Shown: positions 62,791 through 64,000 of the stretch, in pieces
Numbering within the stretch: the first letter of the stretch is position 1
Layout: every line of letters begins with the position of its first letter
Assembly (NCBI RefSeq): GCF_010500845.1
Contig: NZ_JAAAMI010000003.1
Span: 306,971-370,970 of the forward strand
DNA length: 64,000 nt
Source of the DNA: Flagellimonas sediminis
Lineage (GTDB): Bacteria; Bacteroidota; Bacteroidia; Flavobacteriales; Flavobacteriaceae
Direction of reading: 5' to 3'
Translations under genes and position numbers: made by a program
Notes under the pieces: generated by a model
The model's database searches: none
The model's input: the letters and a program-made list of their open reading frames with translations, nothing else
What the model was told of the DNA's origin: nothing

Positions 62791-63561
62791 TTAAGAATTT
62801 AGAAAAGCGAAGCTCTTTTCAAAAAACTGTGCGGGGTTTTCTGCATGCAACCAATGCCCGGCATTGTCTATGGTTTCAATCTGAGCGTTGGGGAAGTGTT
62901 TTTTGATCTCTGGATAATCGTTGGGGAGTATATATTCAGACCGGTCGCCCCTCAGAAATAGGGTAGGACCATCATAAAGGGCCAATGGGGCAATGTTGTC
63001 CCCGATCTCTTCCATTTTGTTCTTGAGAACTTCAAAATTGAATCGGAACCCCAATTTTCCCTGTTCCACCCAATACAGGTTTTTCAACAAAAATTGTCTA
63101 ATACCAAAATTTCTAAGGTATTTGGAAAGTTCTTCATCTGCTTCGGTCCTGCTCGTGATCTTGTCAAAATCCAACTTGTCCAGCGCGTTTACGATATCCT
63201 GATGATGGGGGGGGTAAAACTTAGGTGCAATATCGGCAACAATGAGTTTAGTGACCCTTTCCGGGTGGGAGGTAGCCAACTGCATGGCCGTTTTACCGCC
63301 CATGGAATGCCCAAGCACAATGGATGAATCCAGTTGGTGGTGGTCCATATAATTGATGACATCCCGGGAAAGCAATTCGTAGTCAAAATCCGGGGAATGG
63401 AAACTTTTGCCATGGTTCCGTTGGTCAATGAGATGTACCTGAAATCCGTTTTCGGCGTATTGGGTGCCAAGGGTTTTCCAGTTGTCCGACATGCCCAAAA
63501 AACCATGAAGGATAATGAAAGGCTGGCCTTCTCCCAATATTTTTGAATGTAATATTTCCAT
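62791..63561 (-). CDS. Alpha/beta-fold hydrolase (YbfF-like esterase)
   Basis: A 256-residue cytoplasmic hydrolase. The oxyanion motif is LHGFLGMSDNW, the nucleophile elbow GHSMGGKTA (Ser near 95), the Asp is in LFLRGDRSEYI (about 204) and the His in DNAGHWLHAENP (about 237). It starts at the last base of the pdxJ stop (TAATG-type overlap), so it is co-transcribed with pdxJ. Substrate unknown; small acyl esters are typical of the family. Confidence 0.92.
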   Translation of the reverse strand: MEILHSKILGEGQPFIILHGFLGMSDNWKTLGTQYAENGFQVHLIDQRNHGKSFHSPDFDYELLSRDVINYMDHHQLDSSIVLGHSMGGKTAMQLATSHPERVTKLIVADIAPKFYPPHHQDIVNALDKLDFDKITSRTEADEELSKYLRNFGIRQFLLKNLYWVEQGKLGFRFNFEVLKNKMEEIGDNIAPLALYDGPTLFLRGDRSEYILPNDYPEIKKHFPNAQIETIDNAGHWLHAENPAQFFEKSFAFLNS

Positions 63562-64000
63562 TATTTCAATCTGTGTAGGTACATGTTGATGACATTTTCC
63601 AATCCCAAATAAAGGGATTCGCAGATCAATGCGTGGCCAATGGAGACTTCCAGCAAACTTGGAATATGTTGCTTGAAAAATTGAATGTTGTCCAAGCTTA
63701 GGTCGTGACCTGCATTAAGTCCAAGCCCTACTTTTTGGGCCGCTTCCGCAGCTTTTGCAAAAGGAGCAACGGCCGCTTCCTTGTTGCCTTTGGCAAATTC
63801 ATGGGCGTAGCTTTCGGTGTACAGTTCCACACGATCGGTGCCAGTCAAGGCAGCTGCCTCTACCATTTTAGGGTCGGGGTCCACGAAAATGGATGTGCGT
63901 ATGCCATTCGTTTTGAAGGTGTTGATCACATCGACCAAAAAATCTTTGTGTTTAATGGTGTCCCAGCCGGCATTGGAGGTGATGGCATCCTCTGCATCGG
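63561..64000 (-). CDS. pdxJ: Pyridoxine 5'-phosphate synthase PdxJ (5' part beyond window)
   Basis: The last 145 or so residues of PdxJ; the frame stays open to the window edge. Recognisable segments are SIFVDPDPKMVEAAALTGTD, VELYTESYAHEF, LGLNAGHDLSLDNI and the C-terminal EVSIGHALICESLYLGLENV, which carry phosphate-binding and catalytic residues of this TIM barrel. It makes the ring of vitamin B6. It is followed by the hydrolase gene with overlapping stop and start. Confidence 0.95.
   Translation of the reverse strand, partial: DAEDAITSNAGWDTIKHKDFLVDVINTFKTNGIRTSIFVDPDPKMVEAAALTGTDRVELYTESYAHEFAKGNKEAAVAPFAKAAEAAQKVGLGLNAGHDLSLDNIQFFKQHIPSLLEVSIGHALICESLYLGLENVINMYLHRLK

Overview
The window is about 64 kb of chromosome from a marine-type Flavobacteriaceae (Bacteroidota). 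The general look is Muricauda/Flagellimonas-like, but the genus is inference. Support comes from a type IX secretion (T9SS) adhesin with a gliding-type C-terminal sorting domain followed by PorP/SprF and OmpA genes, a LytTR/LytS pair, a DUF6090 protein, a FolK-deoxynucleoside kinase fusion, an outer-membrane beta-barrel receptor, weak or absent Shine-Dalgarno sites and several TTG/GTG starts.

Layout. 1-6.7 kb: 3' end of a giant Calx-beta adhesin with its PorP/SprF and OmpA/PD40 partners. 6.7-17.2 kb: divergent Nramp-like transporter, S9 peptidase, a GMC oxidoreductase with its gluconate-dehydrogenase-subunit-3 partner, two paralogous collagen-like lipoproteins, a ComEC-like metallo-hydrolase and two small unknown proteins. 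17.4-35.8 kb: an 18,339-bp integrative, mobilizable element inserted in tRNA-Leu(UAA). 35.7-64 kb: tRNA-Leu and tRNA-Gly, then ordinary chromosome (LytTR/LytS, TonB-type receptor, mutS, trmH-like, folK-dNK, sppA, queuosine precursor transporter, AsmA-like, transporters, DUF2797, GH3, clpX, clpP, tig, lipases/hydrolases, 3' part of pdxJ).

The most interesting object is the element. It has a tyrosine integrase at one end, and a candidate oriT, a MobC-like protein and a MOBP-type relaxase at the other. Almost all of the rest is a complete [NiFe]-hydrogenase module: small and large subunits that look like the cytoplasmic group 2a (Hup/Huc) type, a maturation protease, two small unknown proteins, a TPR protein, hypA-B-F-C-D-E, an NHL-repeat protein and a nickel permease on the opposite strand. 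The boundaries can be read directly: a 16-bp core in the tRNA anticodon arm at both ends, a displaced tRNA 3' half with its own orphaned terminator on the left, a rebuilt tRNA whose 3' half and terminator come from the element on the right, and the same paired TGTTGTACCT motif just inside each end. The working interpretation is that H2 oxidation (possibly of trace H2) is carried as a self-contained, transferable trait. High affinity and present mobility are inferences from family resemblance and from intact genes, not observations.

Elsewhere the notable points are a very GC-rich tandem Calx-beta repeat, a GMC oxidoreductase with a ferredoxin-like Cys pattern, an Nramp homologue lacking both canonical metal motifs, a 20-bp perfect LacI-type palindrome, and several convergent gene pairs that share stop codons or terminators.
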